NCBI GenBank assembly: GCA_950295325.1
Contig: OX485806.1
Location: 51,891,169 to 51,955,168, forward strand
Direction: 5' to 3'
Source of the DNA: Polytrichum commune
Taxonomy: Eukaryota; Streptophyta; Polytrichopsida; Polytrichales; Polytrichaceae
Length of the DNA: 64,000 nucleotides
Part shown: piece by piece, positions 1-12,843 of the stretch
How the letters are laid out: every line of letters begins with the position of its first letter
Position numbering within the stretch: the stretch's first letter is position 1
Translations under genes and position numbers: made by a program
The notes under the pieces: model-generated
Database searches by the model: none
The model's input: only the letters and a program-made list of their open reading frames with translations
Told to the model about the DNA's origin: nothing

Positions 1-193
1 TATTTTATGTCTTCTCACTTGAGGAAAATTGATCAAACATTTTTTATGACGGTCTTTGTCCATATTTTTTTAGTCCTATTGTAAATCAATGAAAAATCCT
101 CCAAAAACACACTGAACATCACAAATGGTGGTCAAGAATATTGAAAATCACCCAATTGTTATGAAATAAAAAATGTGTCACTAACACTTTTCA
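1..193 (-). repeat. Partial 3' LTR of the minus-strand Gypsy remnant
   Basis: Read on the minus strand, a polypurine tract at 196-210 (CTCAGCTAGGGGGGCA) comes just before a TG dinucleotide. The same purine tract, AGCTAAGGGGGGCA, lies before the 3' LTR of the better copy at 45,951-45,964. Everything left of 193 would then be the start of the 3' LTR, which runs off the window. Its sequence does not resemble the LTR at 45,965, so the assignment rests only on the tract and its place downstream of pol. Confidence 0.4.
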
Positions 194-469
194 TTGCCCC
201 CCTAGCTGAGAATGATGTCAATGTCTATCAACTAGGACTACATAAACCAATGTAGTTGGTTCAATTGCCATGATGAAGATATAGCTCAACAGTCCTCCAC
301 ATCTTTGGACGACGACAAGGGTCAACCAACAAGCATAGAGATAATTTAATGAAGACATAGCAAAGAGATTTGTAGGTTGGGTGCAAATGTGGAACCCCAT
401 CCTTAGTCGCATTTGAGTATTTATGTCATCAAATCTTCTTGCAATCTACAAGCCAAGTTTTGCTTTGTC

Positions 470-2730
470 ATGTATCTAGTGCGTAATCAATAAAAATGGC
501 AATATTGTCATCATGCCAATTGTGAATTTGTCTTTCAAAAGTTGTCAGTTCTTGTCCGAAGACGTAGCATGTGCCGTAGATTTCTGCCATCAAGGACAAA
601 TCCCCAATCATCGGAGATGGAGAAATCAAGGACAACGTCAAGCATGCCATATGCCAACCTTGTTGAAATTTGTTACACAACAACATAGTTGCCGCACCTT
701 TCTTCTCACCACACATAAAACACAAAAGAACTTTAGGCACCACCAATTTGGGATGCAAGGTCCCTTCAATAGAAAGATGATAATGTGCGCAATTTCTTAA
801 ATGATCGCAACCTTTTTGTCCATCCATGCCACTCGACAAGACAACTTTCACACAAAAAATTGTTTGTTGCGCTCTAACATCCAAAGTCATGGCCGCCTCA
901 TGTTAAACATAAACATAATTTCCCTTAGAAAATCTTTGCAATTGAGATAAACACTGCTACAAATGCAAACATATTTCAAGGTGTCGCGTTGTTGGGAAAT
1001 GGACATATTTTCCATGGCCACAGGAATAACTCATTTGAAGAACTCTGCCTGATCATGTAGATATTGGGCCCAAATTCTTGGGTCGTCCAAGTCCAATTTC
1101 TTTTGAACATATTTGGTAGGATAGGAAAATTTCCATATAATAGTTGGTAAGGATTGTATGAAGCCAAAGATGCATGTCTATTGAATCAATAACCCATAGC
1201 AATCGATGGGAAGATCCCAATCACGATGGTTTCCACAAAATAATCCATATTTGCGCAAACTTTGTTTGACTATATGAACAACAAGTTTGGCCAAACAATC
1301 CGCCTCAACATGATCTTGTAATGTGGTACGATGATCAATAAGGGCTTTGGTTCATAAATCCTTGAATGAACTAGGAAAATCCTTGGCTTGATCAATTAAT
1401 ACCTCAAAAAGTGCCCCAAATTGTGCTAAAACGTGATCAAGAAATCACAAACTCCGATGAATTTTGGGGTAAAGCAAAAAAATCAATTTACTTGCTAAAA
1501 TGCTCCACCATCACCAAAACATATTTTGCACAACGTGATGTAGGGGTGACTAGTCTTGCAAAATCCAAACTCCATTGATATTCCAAGCCCATTATAGGCA
1601 AAGGACATAATTGGGGTGACAACATGTTGAGGCTTCACCAAATTCATATCACTTACTCCACACTGATCAACATAGGTTGCAACCTATTAATACATGCCAT
1701 CCACCAATATTAGTTGTGTAGCAATAAGTGTGTTCTATGCACCATAAAATAACACAATATCTCATGTATTTGTCACACAGAAGAAGCACATTGATCAAGC
1801 ATTGGAATTATACACCTAACTCCATTCAACCATATGCAACATAGCAACATGTTTTTCCAACAAAATTGCACTATTCGATGAGAACTCCTATCCTGCTCCA
1901 TAGCCAAAATAGGTGTAGGAAATGCCCCTTGTTGTGATTTGTGTAAGACTAGAAGATTTTCCCATAAATCTCTAGTCACTTGGAATTTGTTAAGCACCTC
2001 ATTTGCACCTTTTGTTGGTTGCTCAGTAGCAGAGTTAACCATCAAGGTTAAATATGCCAGAGCATGCCAACCTAGAACCACCTTTCGATCACAATCTCCG
2101 TGCCTTTGGCTCCCATGAAATCATGTTCTGAAGGATTTGGATTGCATGAAAGTCCATCCACATTCAAGTTGGAGATGCTCACCCTGTGAACAACTTCAAA
2201 ATGATATTCTTGAGGTAACAATGAACATCTAGCCAACTTGCTAATGAGTTTATCTAACTTCATAAGTCATTTTAAAGGTTGATAAATGGTCACCAAAGAA
2301 AATATTTGCCACACAAATATGGTCTAAAATGAGAGATGGTCCAAACCGTGGGCATTGCCTCTCCGTCATAAGATGAATAATTGGACACAGCCATGTTATT
2401 ATTGCGTGACGCTTACGCAATAACAGTACTTGTCATACTCTTGTCATTCACCATTTCTATAAGTCAACATCGTTCCCAAACCCAATGTGCTTTGATCCTT
2501 ATGGAGCTACAAATGTTTTGTAACATCAAGATGTTGAAGCACTAGGACTAAACCCAAAATTTGCTTCAATGTCTCAAAAGAATGACATTGCTCATGGCCC
2601 CAAGTACAATCTTGGTCCTTGTTTGTGAGCATAGTCAAGGGTCTGGCAATCAAGCTGAAGTTCCTCACAAATCGACAATAATAGTTTGCCAATCCTAGGA
2701 AAACAAGAAGTCATGGAACATCAATAGGTG
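470..2730 (-). pseudogene. Ty3/Gypsy pol remnant (RT end, RNase H, integrase, PHD finger)
   Basis: A decayed copy of the family seen intact at 41,859-45,640, in the opposite orientation. On the minus strand, 2,507-2,692 gives the end of the reverse transcriptase (NYYCRFVRNFSLIARPLTM). 2,072-2,263 gives the end of RNase H (HFEVVHRVSISNLNVDGLS). 1,773-2,081 is the linker and zinc-binding region. About 1,480-1,640 is the integrase core start (KYVLVMVEHFSK), and 976-1,167 its C-terminal part (YNPYQLLYG). 468-890 ends in a PHD finger with the CFMCGEKKGAATMLLC motif, GWHMACL and the zinc-ligating histidine. There are many stops and frameshifts. Everything upstream of the last part of RT is absent, so it is unknown whether this copy had a methyltransferase domain. 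Confidence 0.9.
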
Positions 2731-4499
2731 TTGGGATTTTTTTAGCACAACCATATATAGGTTGATCAACACTTATGCCAATGTAATCATATCATATCAT
2801 ATATTGGTAAATGATTTATCATGGAACGTTTTATGTTCATGTTGTTTTTATGAATATCAATCATGATTCATAAGCAATCAATTAAATTTTGTGCTTTAGA
2901 TATCATAGGTTTGATGATCATTACAAATGATGAATGATAGTGAAATAATTTAGATACGCAAGAAATCAATTTTGATTGAATTTATGTTGAGTAATTGATA
3001 TATTTTGATTTATATTAAAATAATTATAAATAATATAGAAATAATTGCACTCAATTATTGTTTGGCCTTGTATGTATTATTTCATCAATAACACTCACTC
3101 TCTTTATTACAATGTCTTTCCACATTTTTGAGTATTCACTTTGTCATTCAAGAATTGCCTTGGTGTTTCAATCACTCTTTCACACTCAAGTCTTTCAACT
3201 CCAATTGGTAATCACTTACATATATGAAAATTCCTTAAACTTTAGAAGATTCTCAAGTAACCACTTCCAACCATTCGTTTTGCGATTTTAAAATCGATTT
3301 TTCACAAATTATCTTCATCCACTTATGTAACTATTAACATCTTATGTGAGTTTCTATAAATAATAATGATACAAGCTATTTCTTTCCAACTCATGTGACG
3401 ATTCTTACCTCATGTGATTTTTCTTTTCATAGCACTCATCAAGTCTCTCAATCATAACTCCGTTTGTTGATGATGTCAATCTTAATAATTAATTTTTTCT
3501 ACCTTGAATATCTATGGAGAAAGTTTGAGCTTGAATTTATTGTATACAAATTGATAAAGATATAAAGGACCTAGCTATTGTAATTTGTCCTTGTGAATAA
3601 GGTTCTCTTACACTTATCTTAAATTTTATTTATAGGAAAATATTGTTTCCATTATGTGCCTCTTTCTTAGACAATTATATTTTCCTATCTTTGAAGAATT
3701 TGAAGAATGTCCACTTAAATATTCAAATTATAGTACATATTCTCAATTATTAAAATGTGGTAGCTAATGTCCTAAGATGTACTTGTTCACTATCTATGTA
3801 TGGGAAAGCTCCAAAAGTAACCCAAGAAGTCGATTTTTAGTCTTCATTTCCTTCCACCTCCGGTTTCCTTACCTATGTGGCTCAAGTGGTAGTTAACTAA
3901 CATGAAGCCTACTAATCCTAAGTGAATTTTTAACTTCCAAGTATCTCACATATGGTTTACTCGTCGTAAGTAATTCACTCTTTGTAGCCATATTTCACCA
4001 ATCTTTGAGTGGCTTACTAATTATGAAATTGGCTATTTTACCTCAAGCGGCTTACTAATTTGGTGTGGCTTGAATATTTGTGAATACAACTTACTAATAT
4101 TACATTTGTCATTAGCTGATAACCGGCATACCTTGGGTGGTGTTCCCCTTGGTATTTGGTCATTATCACCGATACCAAATCTTTTCGTTCATATTGCCTC
4201 TATTGTAAGCCCAGGTGGTGCCCCCCTAGGTATTTGGGTCCTATCCTTGATACCCAATTTTTAACCTATAAACCCCTCAGTTCCTATTGTAGATGTGGTT
4301 TTTTCATTTGCTACCCTTTGCCACTCCCTTCGGTGGTCCTCAATGCCCAATTCATGTCCCGTGATTGCCATTAGATCACGTCTCTTGGTTGCACTTCTTT
4401 TGTTGCTGCTAAACGTTCCAAATTTGGTCACCAATAAGGAGTTCCATGTCCATACAAACGCATTCAACCTAGCGGTAGGCACCAAGTTAACGCAAATCT
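2731..4499. other. AT-rich spacer without a recognisable gene
   Basis: I see no coding region here. Two imperfect direct repeats of about 45 bp lie at about 4,135-4,186 and 4,212-4,262, both built around GGTGGTG, a pyrimidine run and GGTATTTGG. The phrase GGCTTACTAATT recurs around 4,010-4,060. Some of this may be the 5' part of the decayed Gypsy element that begins to be readable at 4,500. Confidence 0.5.
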
Positions 4500-5800
4500 A
4501 ATTGATAAATGTGACCAACCCATTGCTTATGCATCATGGTAGAATATCAAAGCGAAACAAAGTTAGACGATCACGGAAGAAAATGCTTTGAATATGGTCC
4601 ATCATTATCTATTAAGTAATAAATGTAGATTTTAATGTAGACCACATGGCCCTAGTGCATTTGGTCAATAAACCTCATGTGTCAAGTTTAGTGGCTTGAA
4701 ATGTTTTTTTAAATATTATTTTAGAGTAGTGTTCAAGCCCAAGAAAAACCACACCATAGCTCATTGTCTGACCGGGATGGCCAAATCCAAACCATCAACA
4801 ACAATACTTGACCAATCCACAAATGCCACCCTTTTCAATATTCGATTTCTTTGGGATGACAAATTATGTTTGTACCTCAACACTAGGAACTTCCAACTCA
4901 TTTATTGAAAAAACAACACCAATAGTTAATCCTAAAAAATTTCAAGTTTTCCTTAAAGGATGTAATTTTTCTAGGAAATACCAGATTTTCTAAAGCATCA
5001 TTGCTTAACAACTGTATTATAATTACTTCATACAACATTGGGAGGCGTTCACTTGGCAACACCAATAACTATCCAAAATTTGACACAAGATAATAGTGGC
5101 CTACTTTGCATAAGGTTACCACAAAAAATTGTAGAAACTATAATAATCACTAACTTACATGTGAGTTACAAACAAAATCCTTTGCTCAATTTGTTACTAC
5201 AATGCTAGTGAATATTTTTGTGAAGTAGGATTAAGATTTTGTGGGATCCATCAAACCAATAGCTTACTATACATGAAATTGGTATATTCAAATAATTATT
5301 GTAAATGCTACCGAATGGGTAGAAACTAAGGTTATTGGTACCAATAATATAGTAGTTTATTACATGGTTCTTCTATAAGAACATTTTTACTTGTATTGGC
5401 TCCCTAATATACTAAAAGATTAACCTAGGTATTTTATTCCTCAATAAAGCCATCCAATACATATTAAATTATTAATTGATTAGATAAAGGATTTTCAAGA
5501 CTTATTATCTACCATATCGTGACCATGCCATATCATCAAATAAATTTAGAGTTACCTTATTGATTGAGTTGGTTAGCAAAATTATGCATGGACAAGGATG
5601 AACATCTTGCGACTATTATGTTTGACTATCGAACTTCATTTGAGTATCCTACTAAGTTCTTTCTATTCTTGTTAATGCATGGTCCTACAACTTTGATGCC
5701 TACCAAGTATCTCCTCCCTACCAAAAGAAAATACCATGACAATTGTTTTACATGTGTTATTCACATATAGATCAATCAATTAAAACATTTGGATGAAAAC
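4500..5800 (+). pseudogene. Decayed Ty3/Gypsy pol (RNase H to integrase), a different family
   Basis: The plus-strand frames hold scattered pol landmarks. Near 4,520-4,600 there is an RNase H-like PIAYAS and a TTEEN-AL motif. At 4,696-4,860 comes the RNase H/linker signature VVFKPKKNHTIAHCLTGMA followed by LDQSTNATLFNI, which matches the usual 'vyKPGk.HvmADhLSR ... D.LPDA.LFNI' pattern. At about 5,310-5,400 ATEWVETK is the integrase 'ATKWVEA' segment. About 5,564-5,680 matches the integrase C-terminal part with YRTSFEYPT. Stops and frameshifts are frequent. The sequence is not close to the PHD-finger Gypsy family elsewhere in the window. Confidence 0.7.
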
Positions 5801-6126
5801 CTATTTTTGCCAATGAAAACATGCATTTTGGAGCCATGATTAGTATTGGCTTGAACAATTCTAGTTTGGTGATTGTACTCTTTGTGTCACCAAACGTGGT
5901 TAAGACCGTTCAAGGTTTTGACAGTTCAAGGTTCAATACATTCTACTTAAAATATAGTTTTACTTGTGGGTGAAGCTTTGTTTGATCCTAAAAAAATCCT
6001 GGTTAACATCAACAATTCATCATTCAGAGGTGATGATCTAGATTACGGGACGGAGGGAAGCTCAACAATACAACCTGATATAATTCAAAAAACCGATAAT
6101 CACCATAAACCAAACAATAATAACAA

Positions 6127-6135
6127 CGTGGGAGG
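6127..6135. repeat. Left 9-bp target-site duplication of the 9.7-kb MULE
   Basis: CGTGGGAGG here is repeated exactly at 15,876-15,884, on the outer side of the right terminal inverted repeat. A 9-bp duplication is the usual Mutator-superfamily signature. The sequence is purine-rich, so a shift of one base in the boundary is possible. Confidence 0.85.
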
Positions 6136-6212
6136 GAGGGAAGCTAGCATGTGAACATTGAGTGGTGAGCGGTGAGCAGTGAGCAGTGAGCGGTAATATG
6201 TGAGCAGTCAGC
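6136..6212 (+). repeat. Left terminal inverted repeat of the MULE
   Basis: The terminal block is GAGGGAAGCTAGCATGTGA. It is followed by a run of GTGAGCGG/GTGAGCAG octamers at about 6,163-6,210. The right end at 15,826-15,875 carries the same terminal block and octamers in inverse orientation. Confidence 0.8.
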
Positions 6213-6419
6213 AAAAAAATGACCAATTATAGGATTTAAAAAAAATCCAATATAGTTGGATTATATAATATGAAAATAACATTATGGGCAAACAAAATAT
6301 TGAACTTGGCCCTCTTACCATGGATTTCAGGAAGTTTGCTGATCCACGGTGATAGGCATTTTATTGACATGTCAAGTACGCCATTGAAATGTAGAGCACT
6401 TTATTGTGACAAACAACTA

Positions 6420-9400
6420 TTTAGTTGTACCATCAATTTGTACTACATACATTTCATATGGATATACACCCGCAAGCTCAAGAAGTCGCATCACCTCATT
6501 GTAGCTAAATGTCGGTGCATGAATGAACTTGTCAATGGCATAGTCAACCTTGCACAAATACCTGAACACGTAATACAAGTGCTTGCATGAAACCCATTGA
6601 CCTCTCTTTCCCACTACCAAAGACAACATTTTCGCAAAGTCCGAGCAAGTGCATTGCGGAATATCTGCAATGGAGACAAGATATGTCTTCTCCTCTTTGG
6701 AAACTATGGTTATGATGCATCCATATTGAGAGTATGGAACGGGAGTGACACCAACCACATAGTACCCATCCATGTGTAATGCGCTCTCCCATTTATTCAT
6801 GTGCTTTGATAATGGTGTTGCCATGTTCCGTCGAACTGCCTTGGAAAACCGTATATTTGGATGCACATTTGGGTTTGGAGGAACACGGAAATGTGAACGA
6901 GGGATGGGGAGGTTTGTCATTGTTCTCAATCGACGACATGGTGACAATGCTTATTTCTATTGCAGTTGAAACCTAACATCTTTCAATGCAAACACCTGTT
7001 CCTGGGTAAGGTTTGTACCAACCTTCACTGGCCACACCTTAGGGAGATTTGGCCAATCAAACACCATTTTCTTCTTGCTCCCCTTCACACATCGATTTAT
7101 TTCATCTGCACAAAACCAAAAATTTGTCGGAACGTGGTTGTTGGAACGGTATTCTTTCTTCATACCTATGTATATTGGCGCAAGTTTGCCATGTCTACTT
7201 TTCCCAATTTTAGCCCTACATGGATGTCCAGTATTTGCCTGCAATGCTTGACACTCTTTCTTGGATGGATAAGGCAATCGTCAAATATACCATTGGGATT
7301 CAGGACACTCTGATTCCAACACATTAGTGGTGTGAAACACCACATTCTCATCACGCTTGAAGGATTCATCTATTGTCGCGCACCTCTCCATGAGGAGTTC
7401 CCGAAACACCATGGGCACAAGAAGGACCCCGGAGTGACACCTGGGACCTGTGGCACCGTTGGTGAGAGGGCCCAAGTGATCCTAGTGTGGGCGAGGGCTT
7501 CGGGCGTTGGGAACGCCTCCCACCCACGGAGATTAGGAGGCATGAGGGTAAGGCCACAAGCTATGCATAGCTCATGGCGTGGTGATTCTAGAATGCTCAA
7601 GATCACCTCAATCGGAGGTGTGAGCTAGGAGTTATGGCAATTTGAGTGGGGCCCTCTCCCGGGACAGCGCCCGGGTAAAGCAGTGCCTGGGAGTAATTCC
7701 CGGGACTGCCAAGGTTCAAACGGGCATAACTTTGTCAATAATTTCTTGAATGGGGCAAGTGAGGAGTCCATCGATATCTATGTGAAGCGTAGATGAGGAT
7801 GGAGTGGGGTTGTGTTCGCATCAGACATCATACAAGGAAGTTATGATGGTATGAAGCTGTTGGGGGCCTCTTTGCTCAGCGGCTAAGGGAAAATGTCTAC
7901 TTGGCCCCAACTCTTGGTAGAGAGACAAGAGGTTTCTTGACGGTGGGGTAGGGGCCCCGCGTAGAGTCCTAGAGGCTTATAGGGGTGAGGTGGTGTGTCC
8001 TCACCCACCCGAGGCCGAACGGCATGGCCTCCATGGGCATTGGCCCAATGTGAGGCCATAGTTGCCTAGTACGCTTCGGGTTCTTGTAGTGTTGCTCCGG
8101 CGACGCGATGATCAACATAGGATTGGACTTCCATGGATGGAAGTCCACATCGAAGAATTGGGTTACCGATTAAGGGGTGAGTCTCAAAAGCAAAGTAGGA
8201 GGGTTGGTTCCCTCTTATGAACTATAAGGTCCGGGGTAAGAGGAACTAATCATTAGCATGGCGGAATGCGAAGGGTTAGCGCTCGTAACCTTTGCTACAA
8301 ATGAAAATTGGCAAGATTGTTAAGGGAGCTAGCAAGGGACGATGAGAATCATACTCAGATCCAGGTGGTAAGTCTAGTTTCCTCTTGGTTGATCCAAACA
8401 ACTTAGAGCCCTCCAATGCACAATTCCTTGTATTAAGATCATTTGCTCCATGGTATGACCTCATTGCCTCTGCAAGAAGTTTGGGATCACCAGTGTGTGC
8501 TGCAACTTTGAGCTTCAATGATGCTTGATCTGGCCCTTTCCCTGAAGAGCCCCTTTTAAGCCAAGAACGATAATTTGCGATCTACATGAATGCGCAGATA
8601 ATGTCATCCACGGTTGTCTCGTACAAACATGTCATTTTGTTCCGTGATTGTTGCAACCACTGGTTATGTACTGTTTCTGCTAGGTTGCAAGTTGGCATCT
8701 CAAGACATTGATCCAAAGTAAGATCCTGCAGTACATATTGGAGATATTTTTAGTTTAAAAAATGACACAACAATTTCATCAATAATAAATGAGGGGCACT
8801 TGTGTATAGGAAGAACTTATAATGAGCATGTGACCTCCCCATTGTCTATATCGATAATGCCAAAACCCCAACCATTCCGACAAGTTGTACATGCCCGTAT
8901 TACATGGTATTTGATGTCAGCGTCCTCCAAACTCTTGGCATCCTTGTAATCTTTACAAAGTTGTTTGTGTTCATATTGCTATGAAGATCGGATGTATTTT
9001 TGTGTTATTTTATCCAAATTGGCAGACCAATTAATGAAAAAAATATGTACACTCGCGACCCTCGAGGGGAATAGACGGGTCATCATCCCCGTAAATCTTC
9101 GTCACAATAATCCAATTTGCTTGGGCACTGTCCGCCATGAATCCTTTTAAATTGACATTGGGAACACCATTCTCCAACATGACAACATTTAAAATTTCCC
9201 AAAAATGGTATGGGCCCAAGCATCCTCCGATTGCATATCATAATATGCTATTGTGAGAACCTTGCAATGTTTGCTATCGTAAACATGACACGCCATTGTA
9301 GTCCAGTCTCGTAAATGCTTCATATGGTCAAACATGATCCACGAATTTTCCATGTCTCCTCCATACTGCATGCGCTTCACCAAACCGACTCCGCTTCTAG

Positions 9401-10712
9401 CAAGATCCACAGACATCTTGAACACAATGACCTTATCTTTGGATTGCACTAGAAATCGAGTATCATGCACATATTTGAACCTAGACTGGTTTTTCAACGC
9501 CATGATGCTATCCAAGGAACCCATCCCACTACGAATGAAACGTTTGGAACCCGTCACAAAGTTCATTGAGTTAGGGGAAGCCAAAGTGGAGAATTTATCC
9601 ATTACCACCTCCAAGGATGCTCCATGAAGATGGATTTTTTCTCCTAGGAGAGGGGAGTTGAGGATGTAATATGCCAAAAATTATTTACTGGCAGTTATAA
9701 TAATAGTTGAATTATTTGTAGTTGGAGTTTTAGCCACCTCATTTGTCACACATTGGTAAGCCATGTCTAGTGATTCACGACACACTCCATTAGACAAAGG
9801 GTGGTTGTAAACACCCAAATGAATACAAACACATGACATGTTTGACGATTGTGAATGCACATATCTAATTTTTGCATAGCAAACATCAAGACATATGGGA
9901 GCGGCATGACAAACCTTGCATTAAACCTTAGATCTCTCTGGTGGGTCTGTACCAACCATGAAAGGAGTGGGTATAATACCAATCCATTCAGTAGAGTTGC
10001 GAACTACACCATTTCATGAGAAATACTCACACGAGTCGTTAGGGCATTGGAGACGACCAACGCATGAAGACCTCCGAAAAATCAAACCAAATTCATTTTG
10101 AATGCCTGTTGTTTTGAATTTGCACCAAGCATGCCCATTGTAAATCTTGTCCATGCCATCTATCACCTTGCCATAAGCATCTGGAATTCCAGTCTTGACC
10201 GGTGGCAAAATGAAAAGGACATCCCCGTTGAAAGAAGACGGCAGATACTTCACATCCTCTATAGCAATGTTATCAAAGTCAATATTTGTGAAATCGGATT
10301 TGGATCTTCTACGACACTTGTTGATTTTGAGGGCTTCTAATACATGGACATTAGATATGGATGACGCAGGATAAACATGAGGTTTTGTGGAGGGTATGTG
10401 TTGATAAAAAATACTCGAGTTCAGTGGTTTGTAAGGGGAGGGGTCATTGCCAAGCGGAGATTGTATAGAAAATGTAGAAGAAAAATAACATAAAGATTGA
10501 AATGGATAAGATTAAGTCCGTGCAATGTCCACCACTTGGATGCTATCTTCATCTGAATCATTAAGGACCATCACATCATCTACCTCCAATTTAACCTTGC
10601 GCAGAGAATGGCTTTGGGGTGCGGGTGTAATGGACTCATTTGTCAACAATATTGTGGATGCACCCATCTCTAATTCCGACAATCCTATCACTTTGAACAA
10701 GCTTGCACCCAA
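6420..10712 (-). pseudogene. MULE transposase with SWIM zinc finger, interrupted
   Basis: Read from right to left. 10,512-10,712 is an acidic N-terminal piece. 10,014-10,340 holds YNGHAWCK and IFRRSSCVGRLQCPNDSCEY. 9,720-9,980 completes a Cys/His zinc-binding region (CKVCHAAP, CIHLGVYNHP). 9,189-9,677 is the start of the DDE transposase core, with WTTMACHVYDSK and YYDMQSEDA. 9,031-9,219 has FMADSAQANW, likely the second acidic position. 8,276-8,518 and 6,957-7,369 cover the linker. 6,417-6,947 ends with the SWIM finger, CTCSDF then CKHLYYVFRYL (CxC...CxH). The second copy at 58,984-62,780 has the same order. Stops, frameshifts and the insertion at 7,374-8,339 inactivate it. Confidence 0.88.
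7374..8339 (+). mobile_element. Solo LTR-like insertion, family B copy 1 (~966 bp)
   Basis: This is nearly colinear with the 966-bp insertion at 44,234-45,199. It starts TGTCGCGCACCTCTCC, and the internal blocks, including the CCCGGGACAGCGCC segment and the TTGGACTTCCATGGATGG segment, lie at matching spacing. It splits a minus-strand transposase frame: coding sense ends on one side and resumes on the other. The right end is eroded: the expected GGGTTGCGACA reads GGGACGATGA, and no clean 5-bp duplication of the left flank (TCTAT) is seen. Small open frames inside it are not genes. Confidence 0.8.
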
Positions 10713-11341
10713 TGACCAAAAAACACCATGGGCAAAGCCACAAATTGCAATTGAAGTTTGAGATTTTCCGAATACTTACATATGCACTTTTGATAGATCT
10801 AATATATATACCTGAAATAATAATAAAACAAATATGAAAATATCAACATGTAACCTGTGGGACTTGGAAATACTAGGATCACGACAAACTATGTCCAAGA
10901 ACCTCCCAGTCGATTTTTCACAAATTGCAAGCAAAGTTTGAGACTTTTCGAACACTCACATATGCACTTTGATAAATCTATCATATATACCTGAAATGAG
11001 GAAAAGAATCCAAAATAATCAACATCTAACCTGTGGGACTTGGAAACACTAGGATCGTGATAGACTGTGTTTTGAACCTCCTGGTTGGTTTTTACAAATT
11101 GTAGGTGAAGTTCGAGACTTTCGAACACTTACAAATGCACTTCTGATAAATCTAACATATATACATGAAATAAGAAGAAAACTAATCTGAAATTTTTAAC
11201 ATATAACTTGTTGTACTTGGAAACACTAGGATCCAATACGACTATGCCGAAAGCCTTAAATGCCCTAAAGCAAACCATTGTTCTTTAAATGAGGAGGGAG
11301 GGTTGATCACCCCCTTCCACATTCACCCAACATAAATCTGG

Positions 11342-11367
11342 CAAAATTCTGCAAGTGCAGAATTTTG
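11342..11367. repeat. Perfect hairpin, 12-bp arms
   Basis: CAAAATTCTGCA, then AG, then TGCAGAATTTTG. It lies in the extra ~105 bases of the fourth array interval and pairs with a second palindrome at 11,406-11,423 that is its reverse complement in the core. Confidence 0.9.
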
Positions 11368-11405
11368 TCAGTTGTACCTTCGGCAACGAAAGTACTACTG
11401 ATAGA

Positions 11406-11423
11406 ATTCTGCACTTGCAGAAT
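11406..11423. repeat. Second palindrome, 8-bp arms
   Basis: ATTCTGCA, CT, TGCAGAAT. Its 18-base core is the reverse complement of the core of the hairpin at 11,342-11,367, so the pair could also form one larger fold-back about 80 bases long. Confidence 0.85.
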
Positions 11424-12843
11424 GCTTCCAAGTTTGTGCTTAATACACCTCGAATAAGAAGACTCAAACTTGAAATCATCAACATGTAACCTATGGGACT
11501 TGGAGACACTAGGATCGCGGCAAACAATGTTCAGAAACCTCCCAGTTGATTTTTCACAAATTGCAAGCAAAATTGAAGTCTTTCCTAACACACACATATG
11601 CACTATTGATAAATCTAACATATATACCTGAAATAATAATAATAATAAATATGAAAATATCAACATATAACCTGTGGGATTTGGAAATACTAGGATCTCG
11701 ACAGAGTATGTCCAGGAACCTCCCGGTCGATTTTTTACAAATTGCAAGCAAAGTTTGAGACTTTCCGAACACTCACATATGCACTTTTGATAAATCTAAC
11801 ATATATGCTTGAAATGAGGAAAAAATATGAACTTATCAACATGTAACTTGTGGGACTTGAAAACACTAGGATCGCGGCAAACTATGTTCAGAAACCTCCC
11901 AGTTGATTTTTCACAAATTGCAAGAAAAGTTTGAGACTTTCCAAACACTCACATATGCAGTTTTGATAAATCTAACATATATACATGAAATATTAAGAAA
12001 ACAAATATGAAATTCTCAACATGTAACCTGTGGGACTTAGAAACACTAGGATAGCGACAGACTATGTGTTGAACCTCCCGGTTGATTTTTACAAATTATA
12101 GGTGAAGTTTGAGACTTGCAAACACTTACAAATGCACTTGTGATAAATCCAAAACAATTCCTAAAATAAATAAAGAAAATGTTGAAGATATCAACATGTA
12201 ACTTGTTGGACTTGGAAACATTAGAAACCAGTATGACTATGCCCAAAAACTTCCCGTGTTGACTTTGAGAAAATAGCAGGTTGAAAGTCAAGACTTTAAA
12301 AATATTGCCCATTGTTTTAGATGAATGACCAGAAAGAACCATTGGCCAAAACTACAATTGTAATTGTCATATCGTTTAAAAAAAAAGAATTTGATAAAAT
12401 GCTCGTAGTAGTGGATCCTGTAAATGGAGATGATTTCATGGTGGAAGTATGTTCTTATGCAAAATTTTCTAAAATCATTATAATGTGTTTCAATTTTTTT
12501 GGTTTTAATTTATGAATATTTTGTATGCGGATTAATAAACACTGGACATCATACTCTAAACCAAAACTCACGCTGAAGAAGCTTAAAAAAATAACCACTA
12601 TTCGTGTACTTGGCCAATTTAAAGCTAGATGACTTAAATGGTCGAATTCTAGTTCTATGTCTCGGGTTTCCCTGCATTTGACTTCAAATGATACCAAAGA
12701 CTATGAACTAGATGCATGGTTATCAAAAGCATCATTTTGGACTCAGGTACCTCTATTTCCATTGATAATAAGTAATTGTTTTTTAAAATGTATGATTTTG
12801 TATTGGGATGGATAATGTATTGATGTGTTTTTTGATATAAGCA

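Larger units (their letters stand above)
10745..12300. repeat. Tandem array of eight ~178-bp units inside the MULE
   Basis: The phrase CAACATGTAACCTGTGGGA, or a close variant, recurs at 10,844, 11,020, 11,197, 11,480, 11,661, 11,837, 12,017 and 12,192. The spacing is 175-181 bp, except for one 283-bp interval that holds about 105 extra bases. Each unit carries the same order: that phrase, CTTGGAAAYACTAGGATC, a GAACCTCCCRGT block, CACAAATTGCAAGC, AGTTTGAGACTTT, ACACTCACATATGCA and GATAAATCTAACATATATAC. Divergence between units is modest. The array lies between the two divergent genes, where a two-way promoter would be expected. Confidence 0.93.

Noticed and set aside
4261-4501. Overlapping 68-74 codon frames on both strands
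   Set aside because: No motif; they lie in decayed Gypsy sequence.
7332-7628. 98-codon frame shared with 44,156-44,419
   Set aside because: It lies across a family B solo LTR border; conservation reflects the repeat, not a protein.
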